From an uncultured Bacteroidota bacterium (lineage in GTDB: Bacteria > Bacteroidota > Bacteroidia > AKYH767-A > OLB10), in the NCBI GenBank assembly GCA_903881665.1, contig CAIRUC010000101.1, positions 1 to 46,622 of the forward strand: a stretch of DNA of 46,622 nucleotides, given 5' to 3'. A program made the translations under genes and the position numbers. The notes beneath the pieces were generated by a model. That model made no database searches and had not been told where the DNA came from. It saw only the letters and a program-made list of their open reading frames with translations. Below are positions 26,147-34,203 of the stretch, piece after piece; the first letter of the stretch is position 1; every line of letters begins with the position of its first letter.

Positions 26147-27763
26147 ATGAACGAATACGGAATTAAAAACCCTAATGCTTCTATTGCTGATTTGGGTTTA
26201 AAAAATGTAGCGATCGCGCACTGGAATTTAACTCCTGCCGAACTAGTAGAGGAAACGATTCTGCAAGGCATGGGATTTCTTACCGATACTGGTGCGTTAG
26301 CTATTGATACTGGCGAATTTACAGGACGCTCGCCGAAGGATAAATTCTGTGTAGTTGATAGTGAAACAGAAAACACTGTTTGGTGGGGAGATATCAATTT
26401 TAAATTTGATGCGGCCAAGTTCGACCATATTTATACGCGGATGCAAGCCTACCTTACAAATCGTGAGGTATATGTGCGTGATGCGTTTGCTTGCGCTGAT
26501 CCGCGTTATCGTTTAAATGTTCGTGTGGTTACTGAGTATCCTTGGCAAAACCTTTTTGTAAATAATTTATTCCTTCGCCCTAATCGTAAGGAGTTAGAAA
26601 CATTTACTGCTGAGTGGACAATCGTAAATGCTCCGGGCTTCTTAGCTGATCCTGCTATCGATGGTACTCGTCAGCATAATTTCGCAATCATTAACTATAC
26701 GAAGAAGATGATTTTAATTGGAGGAACCGGATATACTGGAGAAATCAAGAAAGGAATCTTTACTGTTTTGAATTATGTTCTTCCTCAACATAAAGGTGTT
26801 TTAAGTATGCACTGCTCTGCCAATATTGGTAAAGATGGAGATACTGCACTGTTCTTCGGGCTATCAGGAACAGGTAAGACAACATTAAGCGCTGATCCTA
26901 ACCGCGGATTAATTGGCGATGATGAGCATGGTTGGAGTGATGATTCAGTGTTTAATTTTGAAGGTGGTTGTTACGCGAAATGTGTAAACTTGTCTGCCGA
27001 AAAAGAACCTCAAATTTTCAATGCGATTCGTTTCGGTTCGTTGCTCGAAAATATTGAATGTTATCCTGAAACAACTACGGTTGATTACGATAATATTTCT
27101 AAAACCGAGAATACACGCGTTGCTTACCCGATTAACTACATCGACAATTCTGTTGAACCTTCGGTAGCAAAAACACCAAAAAATATTTTCTTCCTAACTT
27201 GCGATGCATTCGGTGTATTACCTCCGATCTCTCGTTTAGATAACGGACAAGCGATGTATCACTTCATCTCAGGATATACTGCTAAAGTTGCAGGTACTGA
27301 AATGGGAATTACTGAGCCTACAACTACTTTCTCAGCTTGCTTCGGTAAGGCATTTCTTCCATTACATCCTGCAAAATATGCAGAGCTGTTAGGAAAGAAA
27401 TTAAATGATAATCCTGATATCAAAGTTTGGTTGGTGAATACTGGATGGTCAGGTGGCGCTTATGGAGTTGGTTCACGTATGAAATTGGGTTATACACGTG
27501 CAATGATTTCCGCAGCTTTAAATGGTGAGTTTGATAATACCGAATTTGAAGAGCTTCCTATCTTCCGTTTACGTGTTCCTAAATCTTGTTCAGGTGTTCC
27601 TGCTGAGATATTAAATCCACGCTTAACATGGAATGATAAATTAGCGTTCGATCAAACAGCCGCAGATTTAGCTGCTAAATTCGTGAAGAATTTCCAACAG
27701 TATGCTGAAGGTGCAAGCGCTGAAATATTAGCTGCCGCTCCTTCTGTTCCTCAAGTAGCTTAA
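26147..27763 (+). CDS. pckA: Phosphoenolpyruvate carboxykinase (ATP)
   Basis: Gluconeogenic enzyme: oxaloacetate + ATP to PEP + CO2 + ADP. 538 residues, normal for the ATP-dependent class. Motifs: TGEFTGRSPKDKF (substrate-binding Arg), the Mn/Mg site LIGDDEHGWSDD, the P-loop FFGLSGTGKTTLSADPN at about residue 237, and the adenine region around TEPTTTFSACFG. Start ATG 26147 (MNEYGIKNP) is preferred over the TTG at 26123. With the DAHP synthase at 5.5 kb it places PEP metabolism at two points of the window, but no operon link exists. Ends at a GC-rich terminator. Confidence 0.96.
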   Translation: MNEYGIKNPNASIADLGLKNVAIAHWNLTPAELVEETILQGMGFLTDTGALAIDTGEFTGRSPKDKFCVVDSETENTVWWGDINFKFDAAKFDHIYTRMQAYLTNREVYVRDAFACADPRYRLNVRVVTEYPWQNLFVNNLFLRPNRKELETFTAEWTIVNAPGFLADPAIDGTRQHNFAIINYTKKMILIGGTGYTGEIKKGIFTVLNYVLPQHKGVLSMHCSANIGKDGDTALFFGLSGTGKTTLSADPNRGLIGDDEHGWSDDSVFNFEGGCYAKCVNLSAEKEPQIFNAIRFGSLLENIECYPETTTVDYDNISKTENTRVAYPINYIDNSVEPSVAKTPKNIFFLTCDAFGVLPPISRLDNGQAMYHFISGYTAKVAGTEMGITEPTTTFSACFGKAFLPLHPAKYAELLGKKLNDNPDIKVWLVNTGWSGGAYGVGSRMKLGYTRAMISAALNGEFDNTEFEELPIFRLRVPKSCSGVPAEILNPRLTWNDKLAFDQTAADLAAKFVKNFQQYAEGASAEILAAAPSVPQVA

Positions 27764-27780
27764 TTACATAAATAATCAAG

Positions 27781-27808
27781 AAGGGGGCGATTTTTTCGCC
27801 CCTTTTTA
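27781..27808 (+). terminator. Rho-independent terminator of pckA
   Basis: Stem GGGGCGA/TCGCCCC (27784-27790, 27796-27802), T-rich loop and a five-T tail. The next start codon is only ~9 bp further, so rsmE may depend on read-through or on a promoter inside pckA. Confidence 0.85.
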
Positions 27809-27815
27809 TTTGTAA

Positions 27816-28535
27816 ATGCACCTATTTTACTGTCCTGAGTTATCGCCAAACGACGATTTACTCCTTCTTCCTCCCGATGAGTCCTACCATGCTGCAAATG
27901 TGCTTCGTTTGCAAGTGGGTGATGCAATTGGCGTGACCGATGGAGCAGGTCATCTTTACAACGCATCGTTGGTAGAAGTACATGCCAAAAAATGTTCCTT
28001 TCAAATTATTGTTGAGGTGGCACAGCGCAATCGAAAGAGGAGTTTACATATTGCCATCGCTCCAACAAAAAATATCGATCGTTTTGAATGGTTCCTCGAG
28101 AAGTCAACCGAGATCGGAATCGAAACCGTGACTCCTCTTTTATGTCGTTATTCGGAACGAAAAGAAGTGAAACCCGATCGATTATCGAAAGTAATTGTAG
28201 CTGCAGCAAAACAATCGATGCATTGTCGCTTTCCCGTATTACAGCCGATGGTTTCATTTAAGGAGTTTATTGCAAATGCACCCGATAATGCAATCAAACT
28301 AATAGCGCATTGCGAGGATAGCGTTAAATTGCCTATACAACGTATGCTCGATCATGCACAGAATGTAATTGTGTTAATTGGTCCCGAAGGAGATTTTTCA
28401 AACGAAGAAATTCAATTGGCGATTGAAAAAGGTTTTAAACCAGTATCGTTGGGAGATTCTCGTTTACGAACAGAAACAGCTGCATTGTATGCTTGCATGG
28501 CTTTTAATTTATTGTCGGATAAAGATTCGTTTTGA
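27816..28535 (+). CDS. rsmE: 16S rRNA (uracil1498-N3)-methyltransferase
   Basis: SPOUT-class SAM enzyme that methylates U1498 in the decoding region of 16S rRNA. 239 residues. N-terminal PUA-like part with SYHAANVLRLQVGDAIGVTDG, then AIAPTKNIDRFEWFLEKSTEIGI and the knot motifs VIVLIGPEGDFSNEEI and LGDSRLRTETAALYA, which bind SAM. All are classic RsmE blocks. The start follows the pckA terminator almost directly. I see no good -7 box right upstream, so its transcription is unclear. Confidence 0.94.
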   Translation: MHLFYCPELSPNDDLLLLPPDESYHAANVLRLQVGDAIGVTDGAGHLYNASLVEVHAKKCSFQIIVEVAQRNRKRSLHIAIAPTKNIDRFEWFLEKSTEIGIETVTPLLCRYSERKEVKPDRLSKVIVAAAKQSMHCRFPVLQPMVSFKEFIANAPDNAIKLIAHCEDSVKLPIQRMLDHAQNVIVLIGPEGDFSNEEIQLAIEKGFKPVSLGDSRLRTETAALYACMAFNLLSDKDSF

Positions 28536-28804
28536 TTTTTAAAGACTATCGGAAATAGACTTTTATCCCATTAGATTCTTCAATAGCAACAATATTCTTT
28601 ATTGCTATTAGGCAAATTGAGTTTCAATTTAGACATATCACTAGGTTTAATAAAAAAATCTATAAACTATCGCCAATCGTCTGTACGTTCCTAACATTGG
28701 TTGCCCAATTTTAAATGACATTAAGTTATAAAAAGATTTTTTTAAATAATTTTATTCAACTAGGTAAGGTAAAAGTATTTCTCTTTTTAGTCCGCGAAAC
28801 TTGA
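28536..28804. other. Intergenic region with hairpin and short repeat word
   Basis: No gene. It contains an 8-bp perfect inverted repeat AATAGCAA/TTGCTATT (28582-28589, 28602-28609) without a T-tail, and the 13-mer CTATCGCCAATCG (28667-28679), which recurs at 29234-29246 on the far side of repeat copy B. Confidence 0.5.
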
Positions 28805-29200
28805 AATAGGTTGAAAAACTTTGATTATTCAGACCTTGCCAAATATTTGAAAAGATATAACGAAATTTTATTTCGAAGCGGATCATCCGCCTTAAAGTTT
28901 TGCGGAAAGAAATATGAGGACGAAAACGAAAGAAATAAACACTGCTTGAGGCCTGAAAAAGATTTCTTTCAGTGCGAGTTCGTTTATTTCCGTTGGAGTT
29001 GAAATCATTCCCGATAAAAAAATTACAGCGGCTATTGCATTTTACTGCTTGAAAAAGCTAGCGTCATCGCGCGGCTGTAGCGCGTTGGAAGAGTAAAAAG
29101 TTTTATTCTGTATTTCTATCATTACAAATTTGTTTTCAATACAATATATCCCACAAAGACCATAAGGCTCTTGTTTGCCCGATAATTTATTGCTAAAAAA
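28805..29200 (+). repeat. Dispersed imperfect repeat, copy B
   Basis: Inverted homologue of 16982-17384. Stem-forming segments: CGAAAT/ATTTCG (28861-28866, 28870-28875), GCGGA/TCCGC (28878-28882, 28886-28890), CTGAAA/TTTCAG (28953-28958, 28967-28972), GCTT/AAGC with a GAAA loop (29047-29058), and CGCGC/GCGCG (29068-29072, 29080-29084). A 63-codon frame from 28811 is not conserved in copy A. The copy lies in a 765-bp gene-free stretch. Confidence 0.8.
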
Positions 29201-29231
29201 GTAAACTATATTTAGGGAGGTTCAATGTTCA

Positions 29232-29255
29232 GTCTATCGCCAATCGCCTATAGAC
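29232..29255. repeat. Short palindrome holding the repeated word
   Basis: GTCTAT (29232-29237) and ATAGAC (29250-29255) pair around the word CGCCAATCGCC. The 13-mer CTATCGCCAATCG here (29234-29246) is an exact copy of 28667-28679. Confidence 0.5.
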
Positions 29256-29266
29256 AATTGTTTATA

Positions 29267-29296
29267 TTGAATATTCATCTTTAAAAGTTACCTTTG
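29267..29296 (+). promoter_or_regulatory. Promoter of the DUF4159 gene
   Basis: TTG (29267-29269), 19-bp spacer, TACCTTTG (29289-29296): an ideal Bacteroidota promoter, with the ATG at 29301. Confidence 0.7.
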
Positions 29297-29300
29297 TCTT

Positions 29301-29966
29301 ATGATGAAGAAAATAATTTTCTTATTAGTTATTCCCTTTTTGCTTTGCAGTGCTGCAGGTGCTCCCGAGCCTACTATGAAAATTGCATTGTTGAAATACA
29401 ATGGTGGTGGAGATTGGTACGCCAACCTCGAAACTTCCTTAAAAAATTTGGTGAATTTCTGTAATCAAAATTTAGGAACTACCATTAATTCAGAACAAGC
29501 TATTGTTGAAGTGGGTAGTCCCGAGTTGTTTAATTATCCATTTGTGCACATGACAGGGCATGGTAATATTGTTTTCTCGACTGCTGAGGCCGATAATTTA
29601 CGTAAGTATTTAACCGGTGGAGGGTTTCTTCATATAAGCGATAATTACGGACTCGATAAATTTATTCGTCCCCAAATGAAACGCGTTTTTCCAGAGTTAG
29701 AATTTGTAGAAATTCCTTTTTCTCATTCTATCTATCATCAAAAATTTGATTTTCCGAATGGATTGCCGAAAATTCATGAGCATGATGGAACCCCTCCGCA
29801 AGGGCTGGGTTTGTTTTACAACGGACGATTGGTTTGCTTTTATGATTACGAATGCGATTTAGGTGACGGATGGGAAGATCGTGAAGTGCATAAAGATTCC
29901 GAAGAAAATAGATTGAAAGCATTGAAGATGGGAGCGAACCTAATTCAATACGCATTTCGCAATTAA
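29301..29966 (+). CDS. DUF4159 domain exported protein
   Basis: 221 residues. Short signal peptide (KKIIFLLVIPFLLCSAAGA), then a single DUF4159 domain: ALLKYNGGGDWYANLETSL, PFVHMTGHGNIVFS, GGFLHISDNYGLDKF, and FELEF-like SHSIYHQKFDFPNGLPKIHEHDG. It is related to a glutamine-amidotransferase-like fold; no enzymatic function is known to me. His-rich loops (SHSIYH, KIHEHDG) could bind a metal. Followed closely by a His-rich small exported protein and a TonB receptor on the same strand. Two Met codons stand in tandem at the start (29301/29304). Confidence 0.9.
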   Translation: MMKKIIFLLVIPFLLCSAAGAPEPTMKIALLKYNGGGDWYANLETSLKNLVNFCNQNLGTTINSEQAIVEVGSPELFNYPFVHMTGHGNIVFSTAEADNLRKYLTGGGFLHISDNYGLDKFIRPQMKRVFPELEFVEIPFSHSIYHQKFDFPNGLPKIHEHDGTPPQGLGLFYNGRLVCFYDYECDLGDGWEDREVHKDSEENRLKALKMGANLIQYAFRN

Positions 29967-29987
29967 TAGAAGATGCAAAAGTTAACA

Positions 29988-30308
29988 ATGCGTAAAAGTT
30001 TAGCGTGGCTACTGCTGGTAATTTGCATTCAGTGGTTGTTGCCGCGCGAACTTTGGCATGAGTTTACAAATCACCAAGATACCGACGATCATCAAGTTGT
30101 TGGGAATGCTCGAATAAATTTTAGTGAGCAACATGAGCACTGTTTAATACTTGAGCTTTCATTGCCTCCTGTCGTTCACGAAGATGCGCAAGAAGTAAAT
30201 TTCGAGCAAGCTTATAATCGTGATTTTTTCATTGCAGAAAATCCTGCTACGGTAACCATTTTTATAACATGCGATCACGCACGTGGTCCACCGAGCGTAA
30301 AATCGTAA
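29988..30308 (+). CDS. Small His-rich exported protein
   Basis: About 106 residues. MRKSLAWLLLVICIQWLLP is a signal or membrane anchor, followed by LWHEFTNHQDTDDHQVVG and FSEQHEHCLILELSLPP, rich in His and Asp near the N-terminus. ATG 29973 would add five residues. Small proteins of this layout are found just before TonB receptors in other Bacteroidota, in my recollection. The His clusters suggest metal binding in the periplasm, which is an inference. No homologous enzyme is recognised. Starts 22 bp after the DUF4159 gene; ~200 bp before the receptor. Confidence 0.7.
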   Translation: MRKSLAWLLLVICIQWLLPRELWHEFTNHQDTDDHQVVGNARINFSEQHEHCLILELSLPPVVHEDAQEVNFEQAYNRDFFIAENPATVTIFITCDHARGPPSVKS

Positions 30309-30387
30309 AATTTATTTAATGTGATATCGTTGACTACTGATTTTAATTGTCAGTGGTTGTACGATTCGCAATTCATCTAATTATTTA

Positions 30388-30484
30388 TTAATCCTTGCGG
30401 CAAATGCTTACGCAAATTGAATTCAATGCAATTCAATCGTGATGAAGATGTTTTCTGCTATGCGTAATCGTTAGCAAGGATAAT
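30388..30484 (+). promoter_or_regulatory. Structured leader upstream of the TonB receptor
   Basis: Three nested pairings: ATCCTTGC/GCAAGGAT (30391-30398, 30474-30481); AATGCTTACGCA with TGCGTAATCGTT (30403-30414, 30461-30472; one mismatch and one G-U); and ATTGAATT/AATTCAAT (30416-30423, 30430-30437). The outer stem ends 23 bp before the receptor ATG at 30505. It could act as a cis-regulatory RNA, or the inner palindrome as an operator. Confidence 0.55.
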
Positions 30485-30504
30485 TACACTCAAGATATTA
30501 TCAA

Positions 30505-32784
30505 ATGAAATTCATATATCATCTCATATTTTTATTTCTGCTGCTTCCTATATTAAGCAATGGTCAGTCGTCGCTAGAAGGGAAGGTAACTGACAAGCAA
30601 ACGGGAGAATCTATAGTCGGTGCGGCAGTTTATTTTCCCGATACAAGAACGGGAGTGATTACTGATCTCGACGGTCATTATTTAATAACTCAATTGCCAT
30701 CACGAAAATTGATAGTACAAGTAAAGTTAATCGGGTATGGAGTACTCACTGAAATGATCGATTTGTCGACTACTAAGAAAAAAGATTTTTTGTTGTCAGA
30801 AACCATACTCGAAAAAAGTGAAGTGGTGGTCACGGGATCAGCCTTCACCACCGACCATGCGCGATCGAGTTTGTCGATTGAGCCACTCGAGAAAAAGCAA
30901 TTGCAAACTGTTGGTGCGTCTAATATTACCGATGCGATAGCACAAATTCCTGGAGTATCGGGAATCACCACCGGCGGAGGTATCAGCAAGCCCGTTATAC
31001 GCGGATTGGGATATAATCGCATTGTCACCGTTAACGAAGGCCTGCGACAAGAAGGGCAACAATGGGGCGACGAACACGGATTAGAGATTGATCAGTTCTC
31101 AGCAGATCGGATAGAAGTCCTGAAAGGTCCTGCCAGCTTAATGTACGGCTCAGATGCACTAGGAGGCGTTGTAAATATTTTAGAGCCCGTACCTGCTGCC
31201 CAAGGCACAATACAAGCAGAGGTCAACTCGCAGTATTCCACCAATAATAAAATGAGTGCAAATAGTTTGATGGCAGAAGGAAATCAGAAAGGCTTTGTGT
31301 GGAGGATGCGAGGAACCTATAAAGATGCAGCGGCATATAAATCTCCGCAGGAAGCAGTTTATAATTCTGCTTTCAACGAACAAAATGGGAATGTGATGCT
31401 CGGACTCAATCGCAAATGGGGATTCCAGCATGTACACATTAGCAGTTACCATGCGAAATTCGGATTGATAGAAGGAGAAAGAGATTCTGCCAGCGGACAA
31501 TTTTTAAATGCCAATGGAGAAATTGTGACTAACGGTGATGCCTATACGAGAAAGATAGATTTGCCATTTCAGAAAGTAGATCATTTGAAGATTTCTTCGG
31601 TTGGAAGTTATTTCATTGGGAAAGGAAATTTAAAAACAGTTATTGGATGGCAGCAAAACGATAGAAGAGAGTTTTCGAAAAATGTAGATGCGCCAGGAAT
31701 TTTCTTTAGGTTAAATACGCTGAGTGCCGATTTGAAATATTATTTTAACGAAATAAAAGGAATTGAATTAGTAGCGGGAGTTAGTGGCTTGCATCAAGAA
31801 AATGAAAACAAAGGAGATGAGTTTTTAATTCCTGAATATACTATGCAAGAAGGAGGAGGGTTTGTCTCGGCGAAGAAAAATTTCAATCGTTGGACCGTCA
31901 ATGCCGGCGCACGAATGGATTTTCGTGAAGTAATAGGGAAGCAACTAGGCACACTGTTTAATGCATTTCATACGAAGGTAAGTGCGGTATCTGCATCAGC
32001 GGGAACCACCTACGAAGTAAATGATCAATTACATTTGAAATTTAATGTCGGGCGTGGATTCAGAGCACCCAATATTTCAGAGTTAGCAGCTAATGGCATC
32101 CACGAAGGAACCTTCCGTTACGAAATAGGAAATATTGATTTGAAGCCCGAAACCAGTCTGCAATGGGATTTGGGTATGGGCTATGAAAGCGGCAAAGCAG
32201 GAGCCGAATTATCGCTGTTTTACAATAGCATTATTGATTTTATTTACTACCGAAACAGTGGAGGGGAGACGAAAGACGTTGCCGGAACTGATTATCCCGT
32301 TTATCGCTATGTGCAAGGAAATTCAGTACTCTATGGAGCGGAATTCATGTTCGACTATCACATTACAGACCCTTTGCATTTTGAAAACAAATTATCCTTT
32401 GTAATAGGAGAAAACAATGATCAGAATAAGGCATTACCATTTGTACCACCATTACATTGGAATTCGGAATTGAGTTATTCAATAATTAAAAAATCGGAAA
32501 ATTCAATCAAACAATTACAAGTAAAAGCGATGTTAGACGTATATGGGAAGCAAGATCGAATCGATACCTTTGAAACAGAAACGAAAGGGGCTACTGTCTT
32601 TGGTGTAAGTGTAAATGCAGATATAAAATTCGTCAAAACACTCTGTTCACTATTTGTTTTAGGAAATAACCTTGGAGATGTTACATATTTCAATCACCTA
32701 AGTCGACTAAAAGAAGCGGGCATTGCGTCGATGGGAAGGAATATAACGGTAGGGTTGATAGTTCCGCTCGCAATTAGAAATTAA
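30505..32784 (+). CDS. TonB-dependent outer-membrane receptor
   Basis: 759 residues. Signal peptide (HLIFLFLLLPILSNG), carboxypeptidase-D regulatory-like domain (LEGKVTDKQTGESIVGAAVY), plug domain with KPVIRGLGYNRIVTVNEGLR and ADRIEVLKGPASLMYGSDAL, and a 22-stranded barrel ending in ITVGLIVPLAIRN. The GDEHGLEIDQF segment between the plug motifs resembles the D-H metal loop of ZnuD-type zinc receptors, so I lean to a metal substrate (Zn or Cu). Energy comes from TonB-ExbBD at the inner membrane. Preceded by a structured leader and a His-rich protein. Followed by a terminator. Confidence 0.9.
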   Translation: MKFIYHLIFLFLLLPILSNGQSSLEGKVTDKQTGESIVGAAVYFPDTRTGVITDLDGHYLITQLPSRKLIVQVKLIGYGVLTEMIDLSTTKKKDFLLSETILEKSEVVVTGSAFTTDHARSSLSIEPLEKKQLQTVGASNITDAIAQIPGVSGITTGGGISKPVIRGLGYNRIVTVNEGLRQEGQQWGDEHGLEIDQFSADRIEVLKGPASLMYGSDALGGVVNILEPVPAAQGTIQAEVNSQYSTNNKMSANSLMAEGNQKGFVWRMRGTYKDAAAYKSPQEAVYNSAFNEQNGNVMLGLNRKWGFQHVHISSYHAKFGLIEGERDSASGQFLNANGEIVTNGDAYTRKIDLPFQKVDHLKISSVGSYFIGKGNLKTVIGWQQNDRREFSKNVDAPGIFFRLNTLSADLKYYFNEIKGIELVAGVSGLHQENENKGDEFLIPEYTMQEGGGFVSAKKNFNRWTVNAGARMDFREVIGKQLGTLFNAFHTKVSAVSASAGTTYEVNDQLHLKFNVGRGFRAPNISELAANGIHEGTFRYEIGNIDLKPETSLQWDLGMGYESGKAGAELSLFYNSIIDFIYYRNSGGETKDVAGTDYPVYRYVQGNSVLYGAEFMFDYHITDPLHFENKLSFVIGENNDQNKALPFVPPLHWNSELSYSIIKKSENSIKQLQVKAMLDVYGKQDRIDTFETETKGATVFGVSVNADIKFVKTLCSLFVLGNNLGDVTYFNHLSRLKEAGIASMGRNITVGLIVPLAIRN

Positions 32785-32811
32785 ATATTTATTCCAAGAA
32801 ATTAAAAAAAA

Positions 32812-32855
32812 ATAAACAGCGCCCGCTAAGAATCTTTTAGCAGGCGCTGTTTTTA
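32812..32855. terminator. Terminator between receptor and methyltransferase genes
   Basis: Stem AAACAGCGCC/GGCGCTGTTT with a C/A mismatch, then GCTAA/TTAGC, a 7-nt loop, an A-run on the left and a T-run on the right. It suits both converging genes. Confidence 0.9.
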
Positions 32856-32914
32856 TATAATGAGCTATGTTACTATTCTAGGCGAGCTTCGCTCCCCATC
32901 TTCAAATTATCAAA

Positions 32915-34087
32915 TCATTCATTGTTGTCTTTATACATATCCTTTTTACTTCCTTCAAACAATTCGTATCCCAACAGCCTACATTCGATTGGTCCGTTGA
33001 AGAGTTTTATTTTTCGATTTGAACGTAAGCCAATTGCTTTAGCGCCTTCAGGACTTCCTGTGAATATCCAGGCCTTATAACCCGCATAGTTTTTCTTGAA
33101 ACGGTCGCCTATTGATTTATACAATGCATCGAGATCCTCGGGTTGTAATTTTTCTCCGTAAGGAGGATTAATTATTACAACTCCATTGCCAGATGGTCGT
33201 TCGAAATCATTGAAGTCGCCTAAGGATAGTTGTACCATATCTTCAACGCCTGCATTCTTTACATTCTCTTCTGCTTTCTCAAGAACAAAACGATTTATTT
33301 CATTGCCGTAAATACGAACGGGATTATCATTAATTCGTTCAATTTGCTTTTCGCGAATGGTTTTGTATAAAGCTTCGTCGAAGTCGGGCCATTTTTCAAA
33401 TGCAAATTGTTTTCGAAATGCACCTGGAGGAATATTCGCCGCCATCAGCGCAGCTTCAATAGGAATAGTCCCTGATCCACACATAAAGTCAATAAGTGGC
33501 TTGTGAGGCTCCCATCCACTCATCATGATAATACCTGCTGCCAGTACTTCACTCAACGGAGCTTTGTCCACTTCAGCACGATATCCGCGGCGGTGTAACG
33601 ATTCTCCACTGCTGTTAAGTAATAAAGTACATCTATCGCGGTTAATGAATACCATTACTTCTAAATCGGGATTCTCTTTTTCTACATCGGGGCGTTTGCC
33701 TCCGTTGCTTCTGAAAGAATCAGCAATAGCATCTTTTACTTTTAATGCAGGATATAAATTCGTGTCGAATAATTCCGAATTCAAAGTACAACGAACAGCA
33801 AAAGTTTGCGATACTTTCATAAATTCTGTCCAGTCGATGGCCGCCACTTCACGGTACAAATCATCTCCGTCTTTAATTGAAAAGGAAGTTAAGCTTACCA
33901 TAACACGTAAAGCTAATCGGCTACAAAAGTTAACTTTATACATAAAGCCTTTGTCGCCAACGCAAGAAACAGCACGCGTATGAATTTCAACATCGCGCCC
34001 GCCTAACTGCCGAAGTTCTTGTGCTAATAATTCTTCTAAACCTGCATAGGTTGAAACAACTATGCGTAAATCTGTTTTTAGTAACAT
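32915..34087 (-). CDS. THUMP-domain rRNA (guanine-N2) methyltransferase (RlmL/YpsC-like)
   Basis: 390 residues. N-terminal ferredoxin-like and THUMP region (VVSTYAGLEELLAQELRQLG) followed by a Rossmann SAM domain: LLNSSGESLHRRGYR, PLIDFMCGSGTIPIEAALMA, IPPGAFRKQFAFEKWPDF, GNEINRFVLEKAEEN, and the catalytic VIINPPYGEKL. This is the layout of the N-terminal half of RlmL, which makes m2G2445 in 23S rRNA. The C-terminal RlmK half is absent, as in the shorter relatives of other bacteria. The exact RNA target is inferred. Single gene between two terminators. Confidence 0.9.
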   Translation of the reverse strand: MLLKTDLRIVVSTYAGLEELLAQELRQLGGRDVEIHTRAVSCVGDKGFMYKVNFCSRLALRVMVSLTSFSIKDGDDLYREVAAIDWTEFMKVSQTFAVRCTLNSELFDTNLYPALKVKDAIADSFRSNGGKRPDVEKENPDLEVMVFINRDRCTLLLNSSGESLHRRGYRAEVDKAPLSEVLAAGIIMMSGWEPHKPLIDFMCGSGTIPIEAALMAANIPPGAFRKQFAFEKWPDFDEALYKTIREKQIERINDNPVRIYGNEINRFVLEKAEENVKNAGVEDMVQLSLGDFNDFERPSGNGVVIINPPYGEKLQPEDLDALYKSIGDRFKKNYAGYKAWIFTGSPEGAKAIGLRSNRKIKLFNGPIECRLLGYELFEGSKKDMYKDNNE

Positions 34088-34170
34088 GTAATGTTGGTGT
34101 TAATAGACGATAATGGGGCAGGCCATCTTTTGGTTAATGGTGCTCGCCGTACTTTATGAATAGGTTAAAC

Positions 34171-34203
34171 AAAAAAGCTGTCCCTAGGGACAGCTTTTTT
34201 GTT
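34171..34203. terminator. Terminator of the CdsZ-like gene
   Basis: Perfect inverted repeat centred at 34185/34186: AAAAAAGCTGTCCC and GGGACAGCTTTTTT, with CTAG at the centre. The right A/T arm touches the stop codon (34202-34204) of the gene read leftward. Confidence 0.85.

Noticed and set aside
28811..29002. A 63-codon frame in repeat copy B.
   Set aside because: Not conserved in copy A, where the frame is broken; the substitution pattern does not look coding.
30388..30484. Cobalamin riboswitch before the TonB receptor.
   Set aside because: The B12-box and other conserved cobalamin riboswitch words are absent; the region is also too short.
30390..30485. A MITE inserted before the receptor.
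   Set aside because: The outer repeat is short and no convincing target duplication is seen; no second copy occurs in the window.
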